This document shows positions 21,454 through 33,161 of a DNA stretch of 64,000 nucleotides, piece by piece; position 1 is the first letter of the stretch, and every line of letters begins with the position of its first letter. The position numbers were made by a program, and so were the translations under genes. The notes beneath the pieces were generated by a model. That model worked only from the letters and a program-made list of their open reading frames with translations, made no database searches and had not been told where the DNA came from. This stretch comes from Lepraria neglecta (lineage: Eukaryota > Ascomycota > Lecanoromycetes > Lecanorales > Stereocaulaceae), in NCBI GenBank assembly GCA_033220425.1, contig CM065651.1:62001-126000 (forward strand), read 5' to 3'.

Positions 21454-23220
21454 TTAATTAGTATAATATATTAAATATCTATAGTCAGTAGACGTTAACT
21501 ACGAAGTGGCCGTCTATAAAGTTAGGTCGATTATATACTATTATATCTAGTAATACCCTAGACGTATTCTTATTATACGTTTTTTATATCTATAACTACT
21601 CTATAGTCTATTCAGGTATTCGCTTTAGATATAGTTTTTTAGGATATAGTTATTTCTATTTATTTAGCGGTACTAAGTAGATCGGATAGTATTTACCGCT
21701 CTTAATCGAGGTTATTAAAACTTATTCCTTATAGTTACCTAGTATAGATATAAGTATTAGATAGTATTATTATATTTATCCGGCTGTATATATAATAAGG
21801 ATCCCCTTTAGCGCCAGCTCCTTAAGTATTTTAAAAGAATATTATTAGTATATTAAGTAAGATCCGTATTTCGGTCGGCTTACCCTCGACTATAAGCTCT
21901 ATAGTATAGTAATATACCTCGGCTTTCATACTATTATAGACTAATAGTACTATTCTAAGTAATATTATCTCTAGCCGAATCTATACCCGCTAAATACCTC
22001 GATCGAGGTTACCGATAGTAATATAGACTAGCTACGCCTGTTAATCTCCGTATATCTATAATAAATAGATCTTGTCTAACGATATTATAACCGATACTAC
22101 TATTAAGCTATTAGGGAGCTTATCTTATATCTTCTACTACTAACGAGCTATATATATCTTACTAATAATTAGACCCCCGTTAATATTTCGCTAGTATATT
22201 AGTATATAGTTAATACTCGAATTAAAAGATTTATATCTGATAAGAGTTCGTATTATACCTATTATATCGAAGTAGAGTATATAATATATTCTAGTCGTCT
22301 CGTCCGGTTAAATCGATAGGATACTAAATGCTTACTAAGACTATCTACTAGTAGTAATAGAATACTTTATAGTATATAGTTTGGCTTTTAGTTATAGAGT
22401 ACTATTAAAGCTATAGGGTCCGTAGAAAGGTCGTAATCGAGTATCTTTAAAGAAATTGTCTATTATACTACTAGATAGTCGGGTATTATATATCTATAAA
22501 GCTAGGGTATAATTAGCTTCTAAATAGAAAGGGTGCTAGTCCGGGTTCGACTTAGGTATTAACTCGAACATCGACTTAGATAGGAGTATAGATAATAACT
22601 TAGCTAGGGTTATATCCTCTTCCTCTAAAGGCCTCCCGGTACCTCGCTTCTATAGATAGTACTCTATAGAGCTAACGGTCAAGGTAGAGATAGTACCTAT
22701 AGTACTTGACGCCGTTATCGACTTCGATTAATCGAGTACTATATCTAGCTTATCTTACTAGTACTAGATCTCGTTAGTAGAGTCGGTAAATTTAAGTAAT
22801 CGCCCTGGAGTATCGTTATCTATTGAAATAGTTAGATCCTCCTAGGGGACTTATCTACCTTCGCCCTTACGGGGACTATTACTAATTATATCGACCTTAT
22901 CTCTTTAGCATTTATAAATAGGGTCCTTAACTTTATCTTTATCGAGGCGTACCTATCTCCTATATATCTAATTAGAGTCCCGGCCCTTATAGCGTAGTAG
23001 ATACCTAGTTAGGCCGCTTCCGCTGCTACACTGCTTCTGGTAACGTTTATACTATCGATCTATCTGGCTTAGGCGTAATATAGAGGTGTTATTATCGAGA
23101 TCAACGCGTCTAGATAGGTATTAGTAAATATATTCGCTACTGGATCCTTTAAGCTAACCCGCTATAGGTTAGGATAAATCTATCCTTACGTCGCCTTATA
23201 TAGCCTGTTTTCAACCGTTA
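21454..23220 (-). pseudogene. Plavaka-type transposase, N-terminal part with C2H2 finger remnant
   Basis: Minus-strand reading from the right: QCSSGSGLTRYLLRYKGRD (about 23030), resembling the N-terminal C2H2 finger of these transposases; then HPFYLEANYTLAL*IYNTRLSS (about 22500); then LIVVSVIISLDKIYLL*IYGD followed by VYITIGNLDRGI (about 22050-22130), matching the DKT-YPVYxTIGNI block of the family. The interval to the central part is split by the Helitron-like element. It would encode the DDE transposase of a CACTA-like DNA element; all parts are RIP-damaged. The N-terminal edge is cut by the LTR element at 23221. Confidence 0.68.
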
Positions 23221-24094
23221 TATTACAATATAGCAATAGGCTAGGAAGGATATCTAGCTAATGGGGGCCCCTAGGGCCCTATATATGCCCAAAACAGACA
23301 AAGAACGGCTAGTAACAGGCTTCTAGAATCGCATAGAAAGCAATCAAGTAACGAATTACAACACTCCCCTCGATGCTAGAAACATATCCCTGCTAGTGCT
23401 CCCCTCAATCCTGGACCTAAAACATTTGTCGGCGTCCGAGAGGTCGTTGATAGTCCTGAGAATCTATATGTCTCCCCTATATCCGGAGCCGTGCGTATAG
23501 AACCGTATAGGGCTTAAGTAGTCGTCGTAGGCCTGAGAATCCATATGTCTCCCCTGTATCTAGACTAAAATACTCTTAGATATAACTAATTAAGGAGCTA
23601 TACCTATATAGGGCTTGAGTAGTCGTCGTAGGCCTGAGAATTTATCTCCCCTATATCCAGACTAAAATACTCCCAGATATAACTAATTGAGGAGCTATAT
23701 CTATATAGGGCTTAAGTAGTCGTCGTAAGCCTGAGAATTTATCTCCTCTATATCTAGACTGAAATACTCCTAGATATAACTGGCTGGGAGCCGAATTCCT
23801 CCATGATATCTCTACTAAATTCTGACTCTATATCTATAAATCGATTAGTAAGTATATCCGAGGGCTGAACGTATATAGCGTAGACACCGTACTACGAGGG
23901 AACCTTCTCTATAAAGGTACAGCGAAATAGGCGCTATCCGGGCTTATAACCTATTGCAATATAGTAATAGGCTAGGAAGGATATCTAGCTAATAGAGGCC
24001 CCTAGGGCCCTATATATGCCCAAAATAGACAAAGAACGGCTAGTAATAGGCTTCTAGAATCGTATAGAAAGCAATCAAGCAACGGATTGCAACA
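23221..24094 (-). mobile_element. small LTR element (874 bp, TRIM-like or deleted copia)
   Basis: Two 143-bp LTRs (23221-23363 and 23952-24094) bound a 588-bp interior, flanked by a perfect CGTTA duplication (23216-23220 and 24095-24099). LTR termini are TATTGCAATA and GATTGCAACA. A purine-rich tract (GAGGGGAG on the minus strand) abuts the left LTR and sets minus orientation. The interior has three ~100-bp direct repeats and no coding capacity, so movement would have needed proteins from elsewhere. Confidence 0.82.
23456..23790. repeat. tandem repeat, about 100 bp x 3
   Basis: GGGCTTAAGTAGTCGTCGTA-type starts recur at 23510, 23611 and 23708, each followed by GCCTGAGAAT and a TCTCCCCTATAT-like block. 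They lie inside the small LTR element. Confidence 0.8.
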
Positions 24095-24099
24095 CGTTA

Positions 24100-24640
24100 C
24101 TATCAATCAAATTGCAATATACGTATAGTAGAGTATCGTCCTGTAGAAGACGTTGATTGATAGATAGTTTAAAGGGATTTTCTTTCTATATAATATATTT
24201 AATAAACGCCCCGGTTACTTATCTTATTAGGAAATATAATTAGTTATAAATCTTGCGGTATATACCTCTATTACTAAAATATATATCTAAGTCGAACTCG
24301 GATTATTTTTATAATAGAGTACTTGATTAAGACTTATATTTCGAAGAACGGAAGAAGAAATCTAATTAATCTTTACAAGCAGATAATAAGTTTTGATACT
24401 CTATCTTTACTAGATATTAGGTATTAAGTATAAAGCTAGATATAGTACGTTTAAAATTAGCTATTCGCTTTCTATATACTATATATATATAAGTTCCGCT
24501 TTTAATCAATATCTTTATATATTATATTAAAGCTTACTACTTTCAATCTTTTAATAGCTAAACTTACCTATTTATAACTACTCCGACGTGCTATTCTATA
24601 GAGAAGGGTCTATATCGCCCAATTGTATTAAGTATTAAAC
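24100..24640. other. AT-rich, unassigned, with one inverted repeat
   Basis: CTATCAATCAA (24100-24110) and TTGATTGATAG (24153-24163) form an 11-bp perfect inverted repeat close to where the Plavaka element should end. The rest shows no recognised coding sequence. Confidence 0.4.
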
Positions 24641-24699
24641 TATTTTGTAACATATTTACCTTACTAGTATTATATTTACTAACTATCGACTAATCGCTA

Positions 24700-25069
24700 T
24701 TATAAATAAAAACCCGATATAGACCCTACTAGTCGTATTACCTACTTTATCCCTCTAACTTAGCGAAGAATCCTTAACTTCTCTCTATTTTATTCGTTCT
24801 ATTATTCTTATTCTTATTATAGATATATTAGAATTATCTATAATATTATCTAATATAGCCGGTCCTTCTCTAATCGACCCTTAGGTCGATATAACGCTAG
24901 AGCCTACGCTAACCGAGGCCAATTTCTATACGCTTATTGGCAGGCTAAAGTCTAGTAATCCGTCTGGAATCCTATAGAACCTCCCTAATATCTATAGAGG
25001 CTTACGGTATAGTAATAGCTTGTTTAGTACCCTCCGTTAAGTACTTAAAGACCGCCTACGGGGTATCGC
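24700..25069 (+). pseudogene. repeat D1, left part (unknown protein)
   Basis: Homologous to D2 near 36580-36660 (shared CTAACTTAGCGAAG and following CT-rich block). One plus frame can be read through with TAG taken as Gln or Trp, but no family is recognised. It is interrupted by Gypsy C at 25070 and resumes at 29923. Confidence 0.5.
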
Positions 25070-25520
25070 TATAATGCCAACTATTATATTAGAAGGGTCT
25101 GTCTTATTAGTAAAGTTGTTCCGATATCTCCTAGTGCGCGGAGCGCCGGAGTAGGTCGGGATAATATTCGACCGACTTGGTAGACGTTAGGAGCTAGGCT
25201 CTTAGTAGTACGTTAGCTGCCTAATAGCGGCTATATATTACCCGTAGAGAGAAGCTTAAGGAGTAGTCTATCTACTTCTTTCCTGAGGATCCTTAGTAAT
25301 TAGTTCTAATATAGAATCATCTATACTATACCAGTAATATGACCACTTCACGTCTTTGAATACCTTTATATATAGTAGTATAGCAATAGCGAGAAGCTGA
25401 GCCGTAGTCTAATATCGTAGCGCTAGCGGGACGCAGTTCCTAGAGTACAGCAACGGTCCGCTAGTAAGGAGTCTATCTTACGGAATAATAACGGCCCGCT
25501 GACGGGGAGTATACCTTATA
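25070..25520 (+). repeat. 5' LTR of Gypsy C (451 bp)
   Basis: Pairs over its full length with 29472-29922, with many C/T and G/A differences. The clean homologue is the solo LTR at 31656-32107. Confidence 0.88.
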
Positions 25521-25529
25521 GTTCTAATT

Positions 25530-27000
25530 ACTCTAACCTTTAAGGCCAAAGGCCCGGAGTAGAATATTATAGTAAGATAACTACGCCTTTCAGAAGAACT
25601 AGAAATAGAAACTATACGCCCCGATGACGCGCCGGCAGCGGAGTCCTCGGACTCGACCCTTTTATCTCCGGTACTCTAGTAGAGGATTACCTAACTTAAG
25701 GTAGAAAACTAACGCTTATTAGAAGAAAAACGCGTCCGGGAGTTAGAAGCTCGGAACGCGGAGCTTTAACTAGGAGCTAACGCCGATATAGAAGACTTTA
25801 ATAGGCTTAGCGATAGTAATATACTATCGGTCTTACTAGCGGTAAAGATAATACGCCCTGAAAAGATATAACTCTATTACGGGAATAGCGAAGGAGAGTA
25901 TATACGCTAGTTCGCCGACGCCGAAATTAAATTCCTCCTAAGTCCTAAATATTTTACTACCGATAGGGCGAAGATCCTCTACTATATATAGTCCCTAGAA
26001 GGGGATATAGTAATATAGTAGCGCCAATACTTTCGGAAGGAATAGCTAGACGATTATTCTTTTAAGAACTTTTCTTAGTTCCTCTTAGATTTAGTAGCAG
26101 ACCTAGTAAATCGCTGACTACTTACCTATAAGCGCTTGAATAGCGCTAAGTAATAGTAGGGACAGAAGGTTTCCGTCTTTAAAGCTTACCTAGAAGAACT
26201 AGAAAGCCGTATTACTCCCCTATCGGAAGAGTTCCGGGTAAATAGCTTTTTAACTAAACTCCGCCCTGAGTTAAAGTCTAAAATCCTAAGTACCGGCAGC
26301 GTCCCGACGACGTATAACGGTCTCTTAGCACTTGCGATTATATAGGAAAAGAACCTTAAGCGTTATTTATTAACGCCTAGGTCTAGTAGTAAGGGTAGGC
26401 CTTTAGAAGAATAGGTGTTTAGTACTCTAACTAAGTCCGCTAGCGGAGAGCCGGTAGGATATTAGCGAGGTAGTAAGAAGAGACGAAATTCTAAGTCTTA
26501 TCCAGTATCTAAGGCTAACCCTAAATACCGTAATAATAATTATTATTATTACGGTAAGACGGGGTATTAGAAGCTAGAATATCCCTATAGGGATAATCTA
26601 AGCTTTACTCCTACTAATTCGGTATAGTCAGAGAAAGATAGTACCTCGCCGCTGTCGAAAATACGGGGAAAGACCGACGAATAGAAGCTTTAGAACCTCT
26701 TTACCTTAAGGGACAAGTAATCCTCCTAGGTAGTTAATAGCCCTTTAAGGGGCTGGTTAACCCTAGGGTAATAACTAGCTTGGTCTCTCAGCGGTTCGTA
26801 GTATAATATAATTATAGCTAGAGCGCGCTATCTTGCCGACGCCGGTATAACCGAGCGGGTAAGGCACTTTTTGTTATAGAGCGTTTTAGTTAAGCTATAT
26901 AGCTACTAATAACTAGGGGTAAGAAAAGGAATATAGTTCCTTGTTCTATACTATAGATTAGGAGGGTCCCGACTTAATAATCGGGATGCCAGCGCTTTAT
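25530..27000 (+). pseudogene. gag of Gypsy C
   Basis: A charged gag-like region follows the LTR. Near 26540-26590 the reading YYYYYGKTGY*KLEYP fits a CCHC zinc knuckle with its Cys and His turned to Tyr. Upstream text such as FTTDRAKILYYI and FRKE*LDDYSFKNFS is capsid-like in position, but no finer assignment is possible. Confidence 0.65.
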
Positions 27001-27199
27001 AAGTCAGGTATTATAGTTAATACGCTAGCGCGCCAATAGCGGTACCAAATAAATCCTAGGCTGATATAGCTAGATAGACCGACCGAATTTAGTAAAGTTT
27101 TGTAATAGGAATAGAAAGTATTCGCTATAGTTTACGCTGGCGCCGTAATAGCGGAGCGACCTCGGACTAACGAGTTTAATATAACCCTTCCTCCTAAAT

Positions 27200-27775
27200 T
27201 ACGGGACTATAAAGATATCTTCTTAAGTAAGAAAGTAGGGATCTTACCTGAATAAAAGTAGGGAGACTACGCTATTAAGTTAGACGGTAGGGAGCCACCT
27301 TATAGTCCTATCTATACTCTATTAAGAACGGAGCTGACGGAGCTTCGGTAGTACCTTAATAATATACTAGGAAAGAAGTAGATTCGCTACTCCGTTTCGC
27401 CGGTAGGAGTACCTATACTTTTCGTACCGAAGAAGGATAGAGGGCTACGTCTTTACGTAGATTATCGAGGGTTAAATACGGTAACGATCAAGAATCGGCA
27501 CCTATTACCCCTAATCACGGAGACGCTAGACCGCTTAAGCGGTGCTAAAATATTCTCGAAGTTAGACCTTAAGGATATATATTACTATATCCGAATTCAG
27601 CGTAGCGATAAATAGAAGATAGCGTTCCGTATACGTTACGGTCACTTTAAATATCTTATTATACTATTTAGGTTAGCGAATACCCCTACTACTTTCTAAG
27701 CGTATATTAATCGGGCCTTTATAGGCCTAGTCGATATAATATATATAGTATATTTGGATAATATCTTGGTTTTTG
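27200..27775 (+). pseudogene. reverse transcriptase of Gypsy C, truncated
   Basis: Clear RT blocks: [58 protein letters not shown] and VYLDNILVF (about 27747-27775), with YxDD turned to YLDN. The reading ends immediately after the catalytic block; thumb, RNase H and integrase are absent. Confidence 0.82.
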
Positions 27776-29471
27776 CGGGATACGGTTATAACCCCGAAAT
27801 TTATTAGGAAGCCGGGGACGGTTCCCTAAGGGGGGAGATACTATTAGTAAGTATAATAAGTATACGGGACACGGAAGGAAGCGTAGGAGAAAGTCATCTT
27901 GATTAGATATAATCTAAGAGGACTGAGCCTAGAAAGTCAGTATAAGCGGTAGTAGTAGAGCGATATCGCTTACCCTCTTAGCTGCTTTTATAGCTCTCCG
28001 CCTCTCTTTTCTCTTCTCTCTCCTCGCCGCCCTCCTCTCCTCTATCCTCCTCTCCTCCCGCTCCTCTACTATAGTACCCCGAATAATATTACTCCGAGGT
28101 TAGCTTGCAAGTAGCTATATAACTTAGTATATAGTCGTAGTATATAGTACGCTAGAGCTTACCTCTTCCTCTACCTCTTCTTCTTCCTCTACCTCCTCTT
28201 TATTATCCTCCCTACTTTCCCTAAACCCCTTCTATTCCTCTTCCTCTTCCTCTTCTTCCTTATCGCTCTCCTCCTCTACTATACTCGCCTCTACGTTTAT
28301 AACGTATAACCCTTCTACCTTATCCTAGAAAAAATCAGTCGGTATATATATAGCGTATAAGGTATATAAGCGGAGTTAAGGAAAGCGGTATAATAGAAGG
28401 ATAGAGAAGGAAAGAATAGAATATAGCTTACCTCCTGCGGCGAGTTAGCGGAGTTAACTTATAGATTCGGATATCTTACTAATACCCGCACCCTCCCCTC
28501 CAGGTCGGCTACCTACCGAGCCGACCGATTACCCGACGTGGCGGGGGTTATACCGTAGTCCTTGCGCTACTAGGTAACCTGCTAAAGCAGGTCCCTAATA
28601 CGCTGGACTAACGGGTATAACACGCCCGCCGTCGCTATACCACCAGCCGACTTAGCAGCGAGTGCCCGGACCTCTGTCCCAAACTCTAGTAGTATCTTTG
28701 ACGTTAGCGGGACGCAAGTAGAATATTAAATGATACCTATATCATAACACAACGGTTCACTCTATATTATACTCCCTTACACTAAGTATAAGGTACTAGC
28801 CTACGGTAGTACTAGACTTATACCTGAAGGCACGGCCTATACGGAAGGTCCGCTACTACGAATATTAGTAGTACCCTAATAACGGAGCTCTTGCGTATTA
28901 AATTATACTTACTTCTACTACTACTACTATTATTAACTATTAAACTATTAATATTATTTTACGGCGACTCCGCGATAGCTCTACTTATTTAGGAATCGAG
29001 AGTCGTTATAACGAGATAATCTATTATTAATTAGATTCTATACCTACTAAAGGAATATTAGATTATAGGGTATATACTATAAATAGTAGAAGTTATAAAA
29101 GAAGAAAGTAAAAGGGGAATCTGTAGGGTTTTAATATAGCGATAGCGGTTAGCTAGTACTACGTGAGATTTACTTTAAAATAAATTTACCTTATAATTTT
29201 ATTATAGTAATAGCGGTTAGCCAATATTGCGTAATATTTACTTCGAAATAAATTCACCTCGCAATTTCGTTATTTCGATAGTAGATATACTCGTATTATC
29301 TCGGAGCTATATAAAGTAGAGACTCTTTTCCCTCCTTTTTCCTATTAGGTTTTAGAAGGTTTTTAATAAGCTCTACCTACTAACTATTAAGCCTCTCTAC
29401 TACGTACACGCCGCGAAGGCGCGCCGCTACAGCTTTATACTAGAGGGCTAGTACTTAAGGGGGGAGATAAT
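27776..29471. other. foreign or rearranged filler inside Gypsy C
   Basis: It begins with the tail of another LTR element (a CTAAGGGGGGAGATA polypurine tract at about 27826-27840, followed by a possible LTR start TATTAG). Then come a CT-rich tract (27985-28290), a less AT-rich stretch (28480-28700) with short palindromes such as GGTCGGCT/AGCCGACC (28503-28526), and a 68-bp duplication (29141-29276). No coding block was recognised. A recombination or second insertion replaced the rest of pol. Confidence 0.5.
29141..29276. repeat. 68-bp direct repeat x 2
   Basis: TAGCGGTTAGC recurs at 29143 and 29211, and the following text is alignable (AATAAATTTACC against AATAAATTCACC). Confidence 0.7.
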
Positions 29472-29922
29472 TATAATACCAACTATTATATTAGCAGGGT
29501 CTATCTTATTAGTAAAGTTATTCCGATATCTCCTAGTATATAGAGCGCCGGAGTAGGTCGGGATAATATTCGACCGACTTAGTAGACGTTAGGAGCTAGG
29601 CTCTTAGTAGTACGTTGGCTGCCTAATAGCGGCTATATATTACCCGTAGAGAGAAGCTTAAGGAGCAGTCTACCCACTTCTTTCCTGAGGATCCTTAGTA
29701 ATTAGTTCTAATATAGAATCACCTATACTATACCAGTAATAAAACCACTTCACGTCTTTGAATACCTTTATATATAGTAGCGTAGCAATAGCGAGAAGCT
29801 AAGCCGTAGTCCAACATTGTAGCGCTAGCGGGACGCAGTTCCTAGAGCGCAGTAACGGTCCGCTAGCGAGGAGTCTATCTCACGGAACGATAACGGCCCG
29901 CTGACGGGGAGTATACCTTACA
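29472..29922 (+). repeat. 3' LTR of Gypsy C (451 bp)
   Basis: Follows the polypurine tract directly. It is less mutated at several sites than the 5' copy (for example CCTTACA against CCTTATA at the end). Confidence 0.88.
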
Positions 29923-31655
29923 ACCGCTATTTAGGGCGAAAATCTTCGAGGTTCTAGCTAGGACTTTACTAAGGTCCTTAACTCCGTTACTACTAACTTT
30001 ATTCTACCCGACTATATACTACCTTTTAGAGACGAAGTAATATATATACTTATAAGACTACTTAATAAAGTATCTAGAGTAGCTAACTAATATACTAGTA
30101 AATAACCCTTAGAGAAGTCTTACGACTCGTTTAGTTCAAAAAAGCCTAGATATAATAATACCTTTACTAAGTAACCCGATTATACTAGACTATTCTTTAT
30201 ACTAGCTCTAGCTCTAGATAATACCTACCTATCTTATATTATCCTTAGAATCGGTTATACGCGCGATAATAAATTCTATCTTATCTAACTATAGTATATT
30301 ATATATAATACTTCGCTTACTAATACTAACTAGCTCTAGGACTAACTTAGTTATAATACTCTAATCTAGTTCCTAGAAACCAAGAAATTCTAGACCGCCG
30401 AAGATAATACCCGGGGGAGTACCCTTATCTATATATCTAATAGAATTATAGAGGTAACTATAAATAAAGATCTACAAAATACTATCCGCGATATATATTC
30501 ACGTAGTTACCGGCGCTATAAGCTTTATATCGTATAAAGGGTACTCTATTAGTTATACTACGTTAATTAATAGTTAGGATATTAACTAATAGGTATAATA
30601 GTATCTATCGAGGGCAATACGGCCTATTTAAATTAACTTTACCGAGGTAGTTTTACCCTCTCCTACCGCTTAAAATATTCTTCTCTTATAGTAGGACCTA
30701 AAGGGAAAACCCCTAATATATAGGATCCTCTAGGTAAAGACCCTACTACCTCTTCTACTAAACCCTCTACTCTAAAGCCTTTTATCGATCCTTCCCTTTT
30801 TACTAATAAATATACTAGTCTATCTACCGGGAATCTAAAGGAGCCTATAGATATTAGCTCTAGCTTAGATAGTAGTAGTAGTATAAATAATAAGGAAGAG
30901 AATAATAGAAAGGAAGGGGATTTAATAGATAAGGATAAATAGAAGGTATTATAGATTAATAAGGCCTATATAGATAGAACTCTAGGGTTATATAATATTA
31001 AGATAGATAGGTAGTAGTAGCTAGAGTAGCTACGAAAGATATAGAGGTATTAGAATAGGAGGATTATAATAGGATATAAGTACTTTAGCCTCTACCTTAT
31101 TATTTACTTACTACTAAATACTACCCTAGTATTAATATAACTAAGGTAGAGGACCGTCCGTAATAGTCTTAGAAAACGTAGTAGTATATAGAGTTATTAT
31201 TCTAACTATAGAAGGGAAACTAGTCTATTAAGAATATACGAACCCTCCGTAGGTTATTATCTATTATAGCCCCTAACGGCAAGATAAAAAAGATTATACT
31301 ATATATTTATTAGCTCTACTACGCTGCTTAGATATACCGGTATACTTACTAGTAGGGGGGTATTAATAGGGACGATCCCGGCTTTAGTAGGGTTTGTATC
31401 TATTCCTAGCTTTTAATAAAATCTACTATCAACTCGGATAATACTAATATCCGACTTGAACTAGACTCTAATAATTTTTATTATATATATTCTTAAGTAT
31501 TAACTCTTTTTATAATAGCGCGAGGTTTTCGAAATATATAAGTAGGATTATAAAAATCTCGAATAGTTTAAAGTATTAATCTATTATACTAAGTATCTCC
31601 TATCTTCGAAATTAAAGGTATAGAGTAATAATAATATATATCCCTCCGCTAATAA
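29923..31655 (+). pseudogene. repeat D1, second part (unknown protein)
   Basis: Continues D1 after Gypsy C. Taking TAG as Gln, one frame is readable to about 31330 (for example LPYYLLTTKYYPSINITK and RRLLSIIAPNGKIKK). The same text occurs in D2 at 46950-47225 and 54381-54450. A G-run followed by TATTAATAGGG at 31355-31375 could be a polypurine tract and LTR start, and AACTCGGATA/TATCCGACTT near 31433-31460 is an imperfect inverted repeat. No family is assigned. Confidence 0.5.
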
Positions 31656-32107
31656 TGTGAGGTATGCTCCCCGTCAGCGGGCCGTTATCGCTCCGTGAAC
31701 TAGGCTCCTCGCTGGCGGACCGTTGCTGCGCCCTAGGATCTGCGTCCCGCGGGCGCTACGATGTCGGACTGCGGCTCAGCTCTTCGCTGGCGTTACGCTG
31801 CTGCATACAAAGGTATTCAAAGACGTGAAGTGGTCATATCACTGGCATAGTATAGATGGTTCTGTATTAGAACTAATCACTAAGGATCCTCAGGAAAGAA
31901 GTGGGCAGACCGCTCCTTAAGCTTCTTCCTGCGGGTAACACATAGCCGCTATCAGGCAGCTAGCGCACCACTGAGAACCTAGCTCCTGACAGCTGCCAAG
32001 TCGGTCGAATATCATTCCGATCCACGCCAGCGCTCCGCGCACTAAGAGACATCGGAACAGCTTCACTAACAAGGCAGACCCCTTCCAACATGATAGTTGG
32101 TATTACA
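31656..32107 (-). repeat. solo LTR of Gypsy C family, not visibly RIP-mutated (452 bp)
   Basis: Reverse complement of the C LTR: TGTGAGGTATGC at the left, TTGGTATTACA at the right. It is flanked by a perfect AATAA duplication (31651-31655 and 32108-32112). GC-rich with many CpA/TpG, in strong contrast with both LTRs of element C 2-6 kb away. The open frame at 31723-31920 lies wholly inside it and is not taken as a gene. Confidence 0.92.
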
Positions 32108-32192
32108 AATAAATAGGATGTCGGTTATCTATATATTAAGAAAAGCGCCGCCTATTTAACTAGCGTACTAAAGTAAGGTATTATTCTTATTA

Positions 32193-33161
32193 CAAGTTAG
32201 TGCCCGTAATCTTCACAGAAGATTACCGTAAAACCTACTATACCTCGCTTATTTTATACTCGACTTAGGAAATTTAAGCCTAATTAGAAAGCCCTCTATT
32301 TATAGTATATTTTATATATATAAAGCTAAGCCCTAATCCTAATAGAGCAAGAGTTATTAAGGATTTAGTATATTAGTACTTCGGGGGCGGCTGCGGGGTG
32401 GCTGCAGGGGTAGCTTTAGGGAACTCCGCAGGCAAAAACATGTTTTTTGAGCTTTCCTTAGCCAAATCTTCACTAAATTTTAAAATTCGAACGACGTTAG
32501 AAAGCGCATGCCTGGTTCCAAAATTCATGAAATTATCTCGATATCATATGACATATATGGCGCCGGGCATTGCTGCGAAGAAGTTGCTGGCATTTGCCAC
32601 TGAGCTTACGCTGCCCGCAAAACATGGTGAAAACGCTTCTTTTAGTCATAACTTTTGCGCAAATGGACCGATTTTAAGAATTCTGACGGTATTGGAAAGC
32701 GCATACTTAGTTCCAAAACTTATGGAATTATCTCGATATCATATGACGTATGTGGCGCGGGGTATTGCTGCGAAGAAGTTGCGGTGCGCATTCAACTTTT
32801 GATATTCTAGGGTCCGGGGGCGCCAAGCTCAATGCTTGGCATTTGCCACTGAGCTTGCGCTGCCTGCAAAACATGGCGAAAACGCTTCTATTAGTCATAA
32901 CTATTACGCAAATAGGCCGATTCTAAAAATTCTTGATGCGCAAGCAAGCTAATGATTAACTCCAAAACATATGAAATCATCTCGATATCATATAACGTAT
33001 ATAGCGCGGGGAAGTAGTGCGAAGAAGTTACGATGCGAATTCAAGTTTTGGTAGTTGAAGGCGCTAGCCGAGAGAGGGAATGCAGAATATAGGGCCAATC
33101 TAATTGGCTACAAGTGCGGAATTGCTCCGAAAGTCCTTATAATCTATTATTAGAAGAAAGA
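32193..33161 (-). mobile_element. Helitron-like non-autonomous element, copy 3 (969 bp)
   Basis: Same boundaries as the other copies (A|TC...CTTG|T in element orientation) and the same 3' hairpin. The empty site is seen in D2 near 54828, where ATTCTTACTATCGTACT is uninterrupted; the filled site reads ATTCTTATTA, element, TTGTACT. This proves both ends and the lack of a target duplication. Internal repeats number three, with units of about 195-250 bp. Confidence 0.75.

Larger units (their letters stand above)
25070..29922 (+). mobile_element. Gypsy element C with rearranged interior
   Basis: Two 451-bp LTRs (25070-25520 and 29472-29922) with ends TATAATRCCAAC and ACCTTACA. Flanks are ATCGC (25065-25069) and ACCGC (29923-29927), a target duplication in which one C has become T. 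A polypurine tract AAGGGGGGAGA precedes the 3' LTR. The interior keeps gag and RT, but pol stops inside RT at about 27775, and the next 1.7 kb is unrelated. It is inserted in repeat D1. Confidence 0.85.

Noticed and set aside
27985-28290. CT-rich tract as a Glu-rich coding exon on the minus strand
   Set aside because: Low-complexity pyrimidine tract with no surrounding open frame; simple-sequence DNA is the simpler reading.
31723-31920. 65-codon frame in the clean solo LTR
   Set aside because: Entirely inside an LTR that is otherwise non-coding; absent from the other C LTRs.
32398-32802. 134-codon open frame in Helitron-like copy 3
   Set aside because: Spans two repeat units shortened by a deletion; not conserved in copies 1, 2 or 4.
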